From contig NZ_QXQA01000006.1 of assembly GCF_003583765.1 (NCBI RefSeq), positions 124,001 through 188,000 on the forward strand: a stretch of DNA of 64,000 nucleotides, in the 5' to 3' direction. The notes beneath the pieces are model-generated. The model saw nothing but the letters and a program-made list of their open reading frames with translations, was not told where the DNA came from and did no database searches. The position numbers were made by a program, and so were the translations under genes. Positions 9,554-16,954 of the stretch are shown here, one piece after another (positions within the stretch are counted from its first letter, which is position 1; each line of letters opens with the position of its first letter). The DNA comes from Paenibacillus nanensis (lineage in GTDB: Bacteria; Bacillota; Bacilli; Paenibacillales; Paenibacillaceae).

Positions 9554-11074
9554 TTACGCTTTCTCTTTCCCAGCCAATAATTCCACCAGCGTACGCACCA
9601 TAACGCCGGTTCCCCCCTTAGGCTCCCAGCCTCTGCTCGCCTCCAGCCATGCGGTTCCGCCAATATCGAGATGGACCCAAGGAAGTCCCTCGGTGAAATG
9701 GCCGATGAACATGCCGGCTCTGCTTGCGGCGCCGTAACGGCTTCCGCTGTTCTTCAAATCGGCGGCGTCACTCCGCAAATCCTTCATAAATTCCGGATAA
9801 GCCGGCAGCTGCCAGACCCGCTCCCCCGCCCGCTCGGATGCCCGCAGCACTTCCGCCATCAGCGCTTCGTTATTGGTGACCGCGCCGGTCGCTTCGTATC
9901 CCAGCGTAATCATAACGGCGCCGGTCAGCGTTGCGACGTCGACCAGCTTCGTCGCGCCCCTGCGAATAGCGGTTGTCAGCCCGTCCGCAAGCACCAGTCG
10001 GCCCTCGGCATCCGTATTGACAATCTCGACCGTATATCCGCTCATCGTTTGCAAGACATCGCCCGGCTTGAACGCGCGATCGGAAGGCATGTTCTCCGCG
10101 GTCGGAATGACCGCCAGCACATTGACCTCCGCCTTGAGCTCGGCCAATGCGCGAAGCGCGCCGAGAACGGCGGCGGCGCCGCCCATGTCGGAGATCATCT
10201 CCTCCATGCCGAGTCCCTTCTTAAGCGAGATGCCGCCTGTATCGAACGTAATCCCTTTCCCGACCAAGCCCCACACTTCCGCGTCGTCCGGCGCTCCCTT
10301 ATAATGAATCACAATCATGCGCGGAGGGTTCACGCTGCCTTGGCCGACAGCCAGCAGCCCGCCCATTCCCTGCTCCGCTGCCGTCCACTCGTCAATAACC
10401 TCGATTTCCAGATCAAACTCGGAAGCCAGCTCTTCCGCATGGTTGGCCAGTCTCTCCGGCGTCAGGTCATTGCCCGGAAGATTCGTTAAGTCCCGCGCAT
10501 AGGCGACGGATTCCGCCAACAGCTTGCCTTTGGCAGCACCGCTTTCCCACGCTTCCCGTCCGCCCGGCTCATGCAGCAGGCCCGCCTCGGGAATAAAGGC
10601 TGCCGCGTCTAATTGGAACCGCTTTGTTTCCTCTTTCTTGAGCGGCATTCTGTCATGCAGCGCAAGCAGCAGTCCTTCTGTCAGCGACTGAGCGACAACC
10701 GACGCTCCGATAGCCGCCACTTCTTGCTCGAATAACGATTTGCTAAGTCTCACTTCCGCTGAAGCGGCTTTTATCCGTTTCAGCGCCTTCGCTGCGGCGG
10801 CGGCAGCTTTCCGAAGCCCGTCGGCACCCTCGCCCGGCGTATAGCCCGCAAACACGACATAGGACGCATTCAGCAGCCCAAGCGACCAAACGACTTCCGT
10901 CTGCTCCGTCTTGCCTTGAAACAATCCCTTGGCATACCCGCTCCGCAATTGCTGATCGAGCTTAGGCTCGACGATGACGCCGTCTTCTTGCAATTCCTTT
11001 TCGCCGATGAACCGAATGATGGCTTCAGCGGCCGCACCGTCCTTCATGGCTCCATATGTAAAGGTTGTTGTCAT
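9554..11074 (-). CDS. pepA: Leucyl aminopeptidase, M17 family
   Basis: This is a cytoplasmic two-metal aminopeptidase of the M17 family, 506 aa from ATG 11074. A GAGGG ribosome binding site lies 7 nt before that start; the upstream ATG at 11101 has none. The catalytic C-terminal half carries the metal and active-site motifs GLVGKGITFDTGGISLKK and the M17 signature NTDAEGRLVLADGL, with DMGGAAAVLGAL between them. The N-terminal domain (about 1-160) is the less conserved regulatory part. It releases N-terminal residues from peptides during turnover. It is a stand-alone gene: a terminator of the preceding kinase gene lies just upstream. Confidence 0.95.
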   Translation of the reverse strand: MTTTFTYGAMKDGAAAEAIIRFIGEKELQEDGVIVEPKLDQQLRSGYAKGLFQGKTEQTEVVWSLGLLNASYVVFAGYTPGEGADGLRKAAAAAAKALKRIKAASAEVRLSKSLFEQEVAAIGASVVAQSLTEGLLLALHDRMPLKKEETKRFQLDAAAFIPEAGLLHEPGGREAWESGAAKGKLLAESVAYARDLTNLPGNDLTPERLANHAEELASEFDLEIEVIDEWTAAEQGMGGLLAVGQGSVNPPRMIVIHYKGAPDDAEVWGLVGKGITFDTGGISLKKGLGMEEMISDMGGAAAVLGALRALAELKAEVNVLAVIPTAENMPSDRAFKPGDVLQTMSGYTVEIVNTDAEGRLVLADGLTTAIRRGATKLVDVATLTGAVMITLGYEATGAVTNNEALMAEVLRASERAGERVWQLPAYPEFMKDLRSDAADLKNSGSRYGAASRAGMFIGHFTEGLPWVHLDIGGTAWLEASRGWEPKGGTGVMVRTLVELLAGKEKA

Positions 11075-11110
11075 CCTATTCCCTCTCTTCCCAAAAAACA
11101 TAAAAAATAA

Positions 11111-11130
11111 TCGGGGCCCGAAAGCCCCGA
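11111..11130 (-). terminator. Intrinsic terminator of the RsbU-N/PAS kinase gene
   Basis: A GC-rich hairpin (TCGGGGC arms, short loop) is followed on the minus strand by ATTATTTTTT. It lies 16 nt after the kinase stop at 11146. Confidence 0.85.
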
Positions 11131-11145
11131 TTTGATTCTAAACTT

Positions 11146-12540
11146 TTATTCTGCCAATGGCAAATAGATCGTAAAGGCCGTCCCGCTGCCGACTTCGCTG
11201 TCTACCCGGATGGTCCCGCCATGATTCCGTATGATCCGGTAGCTTACCGATAATCCAAGACCGGTTCCCGCTTGCTTCGTCGTAAAAAACGGATCGAACA
11301 GCTTGTTCATCGTCGCTTTGTCCATGCCTTTCCCGTTATCCTTGATCACGATTTGCACATATTCGCCGTCACTGTTAAGCGTAATATCAATTCTGCCTCG
11401 CCGGAGGGCTTGTACTTCTTCTACCGCGTCCAACGAGTTTTTTAACAGATTCAATATGACTTGCTTTACTTGCTTAATATCGATTGAAACGACCGCGTCC
11501 GATTGGAAGGATTCCACCATAATCTCGCAATTGCGAAGCAAGGACTCGCTTTCCGTCAGCATCACCACTTCGCGGATCAGATGCTCGATGGAAGCCGCTT
11601 GCTTCATCGGGGCCGAAGGCTTCGAAGAATTTAAAAACTCATAGATAATGTCGTTCGCCCTATCTATTTCCGTCAGGATGATGCGCGCATATTCCTCTTT
11701 CCCTATCTCCAGCAAATAAGGCTTGAGCAGCTGAATAAACCCTCTTATACTGGTCAGCGGGTTCCTAATTTCGTGGGCGATGGCCGCGGCAATCTTCCCG
11801 AGCATGGCCAGCTTGTCGTTCTGCAGCGCGCTTTGCTCGATCTGCTTGTATTCGGAAACATCCTTCACGCTGAACAGATAATCGCCCTCAAGCTGGTCGC
11901 CGTAGGTTACAGTAGCCAGCAGATGCTTTCCGTCCTTATGCTGAAATTCGTAATACCGGTTTCGTTTCATAAACATTTCCCGGTATAAGCGAAGAATGGT
12001 CCGCTTCGTCGTGATCGACAGGCTGGGATGCAGCAAAATTTCGCGAATATTGCAGCCGATCAGCGTTTTTCTAGGTATGTCGAGCAGCTTCGCCATTTGC
12101 ACATTAATAAAGGATAGAATACCGTCGTTATCGAATAGCGCGATGCCGCTGTCCATATGCTGCAGCACGTTCTCGTATTTATTTTTAACCTTCTCGAAGG
12201 ATCGGTCGGAACGAAGCATGAGTTCGCGCATTTCCATAAACTTCTGCGCCGATGCCAGTTCCTGCTGTTCGCAATCCGCGCTTACTTCCATTTTGAAACG
12301 GCAGGTTATCATTACCTCCGTTAGAAATAGAAAGGAACGGTGATACAGCTTTACAGCATCTTTGGCTTCCACATTGGCAGCCAATTCTTCCATACACTCT
12401 TCGTGAACGGCAATGATGTCTTCCTGGTTGAAACCGTATAATTGCTTCCCCAGCTCATTAGCATGCTGAAGCGACGCTTCCTTACCACCCCGGATATATT
12501 CGGCAAGCGCCGGGAAATAAAGCTTTCGAATGGCTTGCAT
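11146..12540 (-). CDS. PAS histidine kinase with an RsbU N-terminal-like domain
   Basis: A 464-aa soluble kinase. Residues 1-85 are all-helical and resemble the N-terminal domain of the stress phosphatase RsbU, the part that binds the switch kinase RsbT: EYIRGGKEASLQHANELGKQ, then DIIAVHEECMEEL and FLFLTEVMITCRFK. A coiled-coil-like stretch (about 92-125) leads to one PAS domain (about 122-232), HisKA with H256 in AIAHEIRNPLTSIRGFIQLL, and an HATPase domain with DNGKGMD and GTGLGLSVSYRI. The kinase half is of the Kin sporulation type. No response regulator or rsbT gene is nearby. The RsbU-like assignment is from visual resemblance and needs a profile search; the kinase assignment is firm. Confidence 0.88.
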   Translation of the reverse strand: MQAIRKLYFPALAEYIRGGKEASLQHANELGKQLYGFNQEDIIAVHEECMEELAANVEAKDAVKLYHRSFLFLTEVMITCRFKMEVSADCEQQELASAQKFMEMRELMLRSDRSFEKVKNKYENVLQHMDSGIALFDNDGILSFINVQMAKLLDIPRKTLIGCNIREILLHPSLSITTKRTILRLYREMFMKRNRYYEFQHKDGKHLLATVTYGDQLEGDYLFSVKDVSEYKQIEQSALQNDKLAMLGKIAAAIAHEIRNPLTSIRGFIQLLKPYLLEIGKEEYARIILTEIDRANDIIYEFLNSSKPSAPMKQAASIEHLIREVVMLTESESLLRNCEIMVESFQSDAVVSIDIKQVKQVILNLLKNSLDAVEEVQALRRGRIDITLNSDGEYVQIVIKDNGKGMDKATMNKLFDPFFTTKQAGTGLGLSVSYRIIRNHGGTIRVDSEVGSGTAFTIYLPLAE

Positions 12541-12719
12541 CTACTAAATCCTCCCCGGCAAAGCTATGAATTACTAGCGACACCCTATCACTCACACCTA
12601 ATCATAGGTTTCCTTTACAAAGGCTGTCAATCAGAAATCCTGTCGAAACGTGCGGTCTATCGTATAGGCTCGTAATTTGTCTAAATGAGCACCCCGCTTC
12701 ATGCTCGTGTAGTATAAAA

Positions 12720-12744
12720 GCCCCGTCGGTTCAACCGTCGGGGC
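12720..12744 (-). terminator. Intrinsic terminator of sigI-rsgI
   Basis: A perfect GCCCCGACGG hairpin is followed on the minus strand by TTTTAT, 26 nt after the rsgI stop codon. The rest of the 12541-12769 gap shows nothing further. Confidence 0.85.
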
Positions 12745-12769
12745 GTCTTGCCATATGTTTTATCCTGCT

Positions 12770-14194
12770 TTAATCTCTGTCCCGTCCGCCTTTGCCGTCC
12801 CGGTTGCGATTGTCCTTCCGATCGACGTTTTCGTCATCCCGATCGTCATCATCGTCGTCATCATCCCGGTCATCGTCCCGCCGATCTTCATCATCGTCGT
12901 CCCGGTCATCCCAGGCGTATCGGTTATTCAGCCAGCTGTTGTCGCGATCGTTATAGCGGTTCCGCTCCCAGCCATCGTCATCATCATCGCGGTCGTCATC
13001 GTCCTTTTTCCCTGATGGTCCGTTATTCCGGTTTTTCCCGTTATTTTTGGACGAATGGCCGTTATCGTTTTTGGAGCCTTTATTGTCCTTGCCCTGGTTC
13101 TTATTATTTCCGTTATTTCTATTATTCGAATTCTTCTTGTCCTCGTCGTCATCGCTGTCTTCATCATCGTCGTCACGGTCCTTCTTCCCGTTGTTCCCCT
13201 TGGAATCCGACGGCTTGGAAGGCTTCGCGGTAGGCTTAGAAGCAGGAGTAACGGCAGGCACAGCAGAAGGAGAAGCAGCTGGCTTCTCCGTCGGGCCGTC
13301 TTGCAAAGCCGCGCCGGTCTGACCATTCGGCTTCTTCTCTTGCGCTTCTTTTTCCTTTTTCTCTTTCGCTAACAGCTCCTGCAGCTTTGCCTTTGTCGCG
13401 GCCTCATCCTCGTCGTCTACGATTTGCTTGACGCCGCCGATCGGCTCCGTCCATTTATCGATCGATACCTCTTTTAATTCCGAGATCTCGCCTTCATACC
13501 CTTCGTCCTTGGCCATCAAATAGACGGCCATCTTGCCGGAGGATATGCCGTTCGCGTCGGCTGCCTCCCGAAGCTCTTCCGGAACGGACAGCGTCATGAT
13601 CGTCACATCCTTCAATTCGGATGTGTGCTCGGCCAGCCATTGCTGCAGTTTCTTGTTCAAACTATCGGTCAGAATCGATTCGAATTCGACCGCAAATCCC
13701 TTTTTACCGGACAGCATGATGCTTGTAATCAAAATATCTTTGTGCGGCGCGTCCAAATAATGCGACTGATTCGCTTGCTCGAGAATGACCGCGGCTACGG
13801 TTTCCACATCTTTTCCTTTATAATCGATGTTTTCAATCAACTTAGCCCCGTCTTCATTAAGAGCCCGCAGCGCGCGAACCCGCTCCTTCCCGTCGACGCC
13901 GATCTCCACGCTTGGATTGATGTCCATCGTCACATAGGCCACAACAGGATTGGCTGTCTGTATGGAATAAGCGATCCCCGCAATGGTGAGCAGACAAAAC
14001 ATAGCCGCGGCAGCCGCATACCGGGAAGCAACCCGGCTCAGGCCGGCGCGCCTCTTAACCGGTATCTCCTCCTCAAACACAAGCTCTTCGCCGATTTGAG
14101 GCGAGCCTTGAAGCGGAGCGCGCAGAAATTGTCCGTCTGCCGTCATGACCACCGCATGCCGCTCATGTATACTCATTACGATTCCGCGCTTCAT
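12770..14194 (-). CDS. rsgI: RsgI-family membrane anti-sigma factor with charged low-complexity tail
   Basis: The 474-aa protein pairs with SigI. The N-terminal anti-sigma domain (about 1-50, KRGIVMSIHERHAVVMTADG) is followed by one membrane segment at about 58-78. An RsgI-type extracytoplasmic domain follows (about 80-260, starting VVAYVTMDINPSVEIGVDG), which in the family undergoes self-cleavage or regulated proteolysis. A Lys/Glu-rich segment with APSA/KP repeats spans about 270-335. The tail (about 340-474) is built almost only of Asp, Asn, Arg, Lys, Gly and Ser, with alternating RDDDD and NNRNNGNNKN runs. The start overlaps the sigI stop (ATGA), with GGGAGGTGA 5 nt upstream. In clostridial homologues the C-terminus is a carbohydrate-binding sensor; here no such fold is visible. 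Confidence 0.9.
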   Translation of the reverse strand: MKRGIVMSIHERHAVVMTADGQFLRAPLQGSPQIGEELVFEEEIPVKRRAGLSRVASRYAAAAAMFCLLTIAGIAYSIQTANPVVAYVTMDINPSVEIGVDGKERVRALRALNEDGAKLIENIDYKGKDVETVAAVILEQANQSHYLDAPHKDILITSIMLSGKKGFAVEFESILTDSLNKKLQQWLAEHTSELKDVTIMTLSVPEELREAADANGISSGKMAVYLMAKDEGYEGEISELKEVSIDKWTEPIGGVKQIVDDEDEAATKAKLQELLAKEKKEKEAQEKKPNGQTGAALQDGPTEKPAASPSAVPAVTPASKPTAKPSKPSDSKGNNGKKDRDDDDEDSDDDEDKKNSNNRNNGNNKNQGKDNKGSKNDNGHSSKNNGKNRNNGPSGKKDDDDRDDDDDGWERNRYNDRDNSWLNNRYAWDDRDDDDEDRRDDDRDDDDDDDDRDDENVDRKDNRNRDGKGGRDRD

Positions 14195-15003
14195 TTGCTC
14201 ACCTCCCTGCTTTGCGTCCGATCTACGCGGCCGATCGTTAAATAATCGTTCATGTATGGATAAGCTCCCGACAAAATGACGGCGATTGCGATAATATATT
14301 TCCGGTTCCGCTCAAGCGTCTTGCGCGAAACCCCGCTCGCCTCCATCAATTCCTTGATTGGCATCTTCTGAGTTAGCCGCAGGCTTTCCATCAGCCGCTC
14401 GTCACCGGCCAGCATGGCCGATATGCCGATCAGAATTTGCCGTGAATCGGCGTGCTTCGGGGAATGCTCCACCAGCTCGCCGAATGTGATGCCATACAGA
14501 GTAAGCTCTCTGTTCAGCTCCTCGATTTCCGCTCTGCGTTCGCTATCGCTTTTACTCGCGTCATGTGCCTGCAGCGCCTGCTTTGTGTCCAGAACATTAT
14601 AAACTGAGCCGTCCTCGCCTTCCGTATCGTACGAGCTGTACGGGACGGCTTGGAGATGCCTTTGTTCTTTTCGGGCATGGTCAATAAGCCTACGCTGCAT
14701 CACAGTTTTTGCAAATCCTAGAAATGAAGCGCCCGCCTTAACGTCGTACTGATTAATCGCTTCATTGAAAGCGACCAGCGCGACGCTGAACTCATCATCT
14801 CTTGAAGGATCCACATATCGTTTGCAGAATTTGCTTGCGGTTTTCACAATATATGGTGAATACTCAGCGATAAATCGCTCACGAAGCGCTTCATCGCCTT
14901 GCCTTATTTGCTCAATGTACTGCTCCGGCCCCAGGGTTGTCTCGGAAGAGTCTCGCTGAGAGGGAACCGATTTACGCAGAAAACGTTTGAATAGAACCAG
15001 CAA
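14191..15003 (-). CDS. sigI: RNA polymerase sigma factor SigI
   Basis: An alternative sigma factor of the SigI family (heat and cell-envelope stress in Bacillus, polysaccharide sensing in clostridia), about 270 aa. Region 2 is seen as YSPYIVKTASKFCKRYVD and FNEAINQYDVKAGASFLGFA, followed by MQRRLIDHARKEQRH. The C-terminal SigI-specific HTH is LMEASGVSRKTLERNRKYII, which replaces a normal region 4. The start is uncertain: TTG 15003 or 15006 fits the GAGGTGGAG ribosome binding site best, while GTG 15015 would lie inside that site. The gene is translationally coupled to rsgI through a 4-nt overlap. Confidence 0.9.
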   Translation of the reverse strand: MLVLFKRFLRKSVPSQRDSSETTLGPEQYIEQIRQGDEALRERFIAEYSPYIVKTASKFCKRYVDPSRDDEFSVALVAFNEAINQYDVKAGASFLGFAKTVMQRRLIDHARKEQRHLQAVPYSSYDTEGEDGSVYNVLDTKQALQAHDASKSDSERRAEIEELNRELTLYGITFGELVEHSPKHADSRQILIGISAMLAGDERLMESLRLTQKMPIKELMEASGVSRKTLERNRKYIIAIAVILSGAYPYMNDYLTIGRVDRTQSREVSK

Positions 15004-15102
15004 CAATCGCTCCACCTCGCTACTAAATCAATTCGTCGTGCTGTTATGGTTTTTGGGGGGCATCATGAAAAAAAATTAATGTTCGGCGTAAAAACACAGA
15101 AA

Positions 15103-15119
15103 GCCTCCGCAAGGGAGGC
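15103..15119 (-). terminator. Possible terminator after the Cys/His-rich gene
   Basis: The hairpin GCCTCC-GCAAG-GGAGGC on the minus strand is followed by an imperfect T-rich stretch (TTTCTGTGTTTTT). It lies 23 nt after the stop at 15142. Confidence 0.55.
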
Positions 15120-15141
15120 ATTCTCTATCATTCCATTCGGA

Positions 15142-15555
15142 TTAAACGGAAGAACGGCGCAGGAGCTTATTGCGTCTGCTGTTCAGAACAATCAGCCTTT
15201 TCTTAAGAGCCGCCTGCCATTCCGTATCTTGAATGCTTTTGGCAAAGCTGAGCAAATCCAGGGACATATCGATTTGGCTCCGCACAATCGCAATGGGCTC
15301 CTCGTCTTCATGATTGACACAGTTTTCAAGCAGCGCGCCCGCGTCTTGGTCGACGTAATCCTCGAAGTCGACCTCCAGCGCGCCGTCGCCATGCGCGTAT
15401 TCGGCGAGAATTTCATATTCCGACAGCGCCAAATAATGCACCTCGACTCTGTGGCACACCGGACAGAAGGTTACCGGCACGTTATGGATGTGCGTATGGT
15501 GATGCTTTAACGTTCCTTTTGTTCCAATCATACTGGCTCCGCAGCAGAAACTCAT
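15142..15555 (-). CDS. Small Cys/His-rich protein, possible YgiT-type zinc finger
   Basis: A 137-aa protein of unknown function. The N-terminus carries CCG, then the histidine cluster HHHTHIH, then CPVC, which together could build a zinc ribbon (YgiT-like). The middle is acidic (DFEDYVDQDAG) and the last 35 residues are basic and helical. The start is set at 15555 by AAGGAG about 10 nt upstream; an upstream ATG at 15609 lacks such a site. It has its own probable terminator and is flanked by sigI and leuB, which do not suggest a role. Real gene, function not recognised. Confidence 0.75.
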   Translation of the reverse strand: MSFCCGASMIGTKGTLKHHHTHIHNVPVTFCPVCHRVEVHYLALSEYEILAEYAHGDGALEVDFEDYVDQDAGALLENCVNHEDEEPIAIVRSQIDMSLDLLSFAKSIQDTEWQAALKKRLIVLNSRRNKLLRRSSV

Positions 15556-15713
15556 CGCGACACGCTCCTTATGTAAGTTGCCTTCGTTATCGTACAGCGA
15601 AAGAAGCACTCAATGAGACGGTCTAAGTTATTATGTATTCGGCGCTTCGGACCGAAATTCCTGCCGAGGCGCTTTATATTAATAATTCCTCATCATGGAA
15701 GGGTAAAAAAAAT

Positions 15714-15739
15714 AAGCCCTCATCCTGAGATGAGGGCTT
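15714..15739 (-). terminator. Intrinsic terminator of leuB
   Basis: A perfect 11-bp stem (AAGCCCTCATC, CTGA loop) is followed on the minus strand by ATTTTTTTT. It lies 15 nt after the leuB stop. Confidence 0.93.
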
Positions 15740-15753
15740 ATGAACGCGAATCC

Positions 15754-16833
15754 TTATTTTTGCATAGCCGCTACGATCAAATCGCCCATTGCGCCCGTGC
15801 CGATCGCTTTGCTCTTATCGACCGCAATGTCTCCCGTACGGTGGCCCGCGTCAAGCACATTTTTTACCGCGTCTTCGATCGACTTCGCCGCGTCATGGTA
15901 GCCGAAAGTGAGGCGGAACATAAGCGCTACGGACAAAATCGTTGCGATCGGGTTCGCAATGCCTTGACCCGCGATATCAGGCGCGGAGCCGTGCACCGGC
16001 TCGTAAAGCCCGAAGCTTCCCTCGCCGAGCGAAGCGGAGGACAGCATACCGATGGAACCGGTAAGCATAGCGGCTTCGTCGCTTAGAATATCGCCGAACA
16101 TGTTCTCCGTTACGATAACGTCGAAGCTGGACGGACGGCGGAGCAGCTGCATCGCGCAATTGTCGACCAGCACATGCTCCAGCTCAACCTCCGGATATTC
16201 CACAGCTACGCGGTTTACGACCTCGCGCCACAGGCGGGATGTTTCCAGCACGTTCGCTTTGTCGACGGATGCCAGACGTTTGCTGCGAGTCATTGCGATA
16301 TCGAACGCTTGGCGGACGATGCGCTCTACTTCTTGCACGTTGTATACGCAAGTGTCGACCGCTTCCTCGCCGTTTGCGCCTTCGCGGCGGAATTTCTCGC
16401 CGAAGTAAATGCCGCCCGTCAATTCGCGGACAACGATCAGATCCGTTCCTTCCAGCACTTCAGGCTTCAGCGTGGATGCTTCCTTCAAGCAGTCGAAGAC
16501 GTTCGCCGGACGAATGTTGGAGAACAGGCCAAGCGCTTTGCGAATGCCGAGAAGACCCGTCTCCGGGCGAAGCTCCTTCGGATTGTTATCCCATTTCGGT
16601 CCGCCTACCGCTCCGAGCAGCACCGCGTCTGCGGACTTGCAAAGCTCCAGCGTTTCTTGCGGAAGCGGCGTGCCTTTCTCGTCGATCGCGATCCCGCCGA
16701 ACAGCCCATGCTCCGTTTCGAACTGGTAGCCGAACAGCTCCTCGGTTTTTTTCAATACCTTGAGCGCTTCTCCGACAACTTCAGGACCAATGCCGTCGCC
16801 GCCAAGAACCGCAATTTTTTTCACGTCTGACAT
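15754..16833 (-). CDS. leuB: 3-isopropylmalate dehydrogenase
   Basis: NAD-dependent oxidative decarboxylase of leucine synthesis, converting 3-isopropylmalate to 2-oxoisocaproate. It is 359 aa from ATG 16833 ([19 protein letters not shown]), with GAGAGGTG about 9 nt upstream. Family motifs include [14 protein letters not shown], the substrate-binding NIRPA and [12 protein letters not shown], and near the C-terminus the NAD-binding [20 protein letters not shown]. In most relatives leuB follows leuA in the ilv-leu operon. Here it is a single gene with its own terminator, 8.2 kb beyond leuA, and no T-box is seen in its 120-nt upstream gap. leuC and leuD are not in the window. Confidence 0.97.
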   Translation of the reverse strand: MSDVKKIAVLGGDGIGPEVVGEALKVLKKTEELFGYQFETEHGLFGGIAIDEKGTPLPQETLELCKSADAVLLGAVGGPKWDNNPKELRPETGLLGIRKALGLFSNIRPANVFDCLKEASTLKPEVLEGTDLIVVRELTGGIYFGEKFRREGANGEEAVDTCVYNVQEVERIVRQAFDIAMTRSKRLASVDKANVLETSRLWREVVNRVAVEYPEVELEHVLVDNCAMQLLRRPSSFDVIVTENMFGDILSDEAAMLTGSIGMLSSASLGEGSFGLYEPVHGSAPDIAGQGIANPIATILSVALMFRLTFGYHDAAKSIEDAVKNVLDAGHRTGDIAVDKSKAIGTGAMGDLIVAAMQK

Positions 16834-16954
16834 GTTCGAACACACCTCTCTAGTCATTCTTAATCTAGTATCATTTGTACCATAAGTAATAGCTTAACAC
16901 AAAGATATAAAATCTATTAGCTTTATAGACTGTGGCTATAGCGCAAATTTCCCG

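Noticed and set aside
12780..13220. Repetitive GTCATC/CGGTCATC DNA that might be taken for a CRISPR or tandem repeat array
   Set aside because: Repeats are short, irregular and in frame with Asp/Arg/Asn codons of rsgI; no spacers of constant length.
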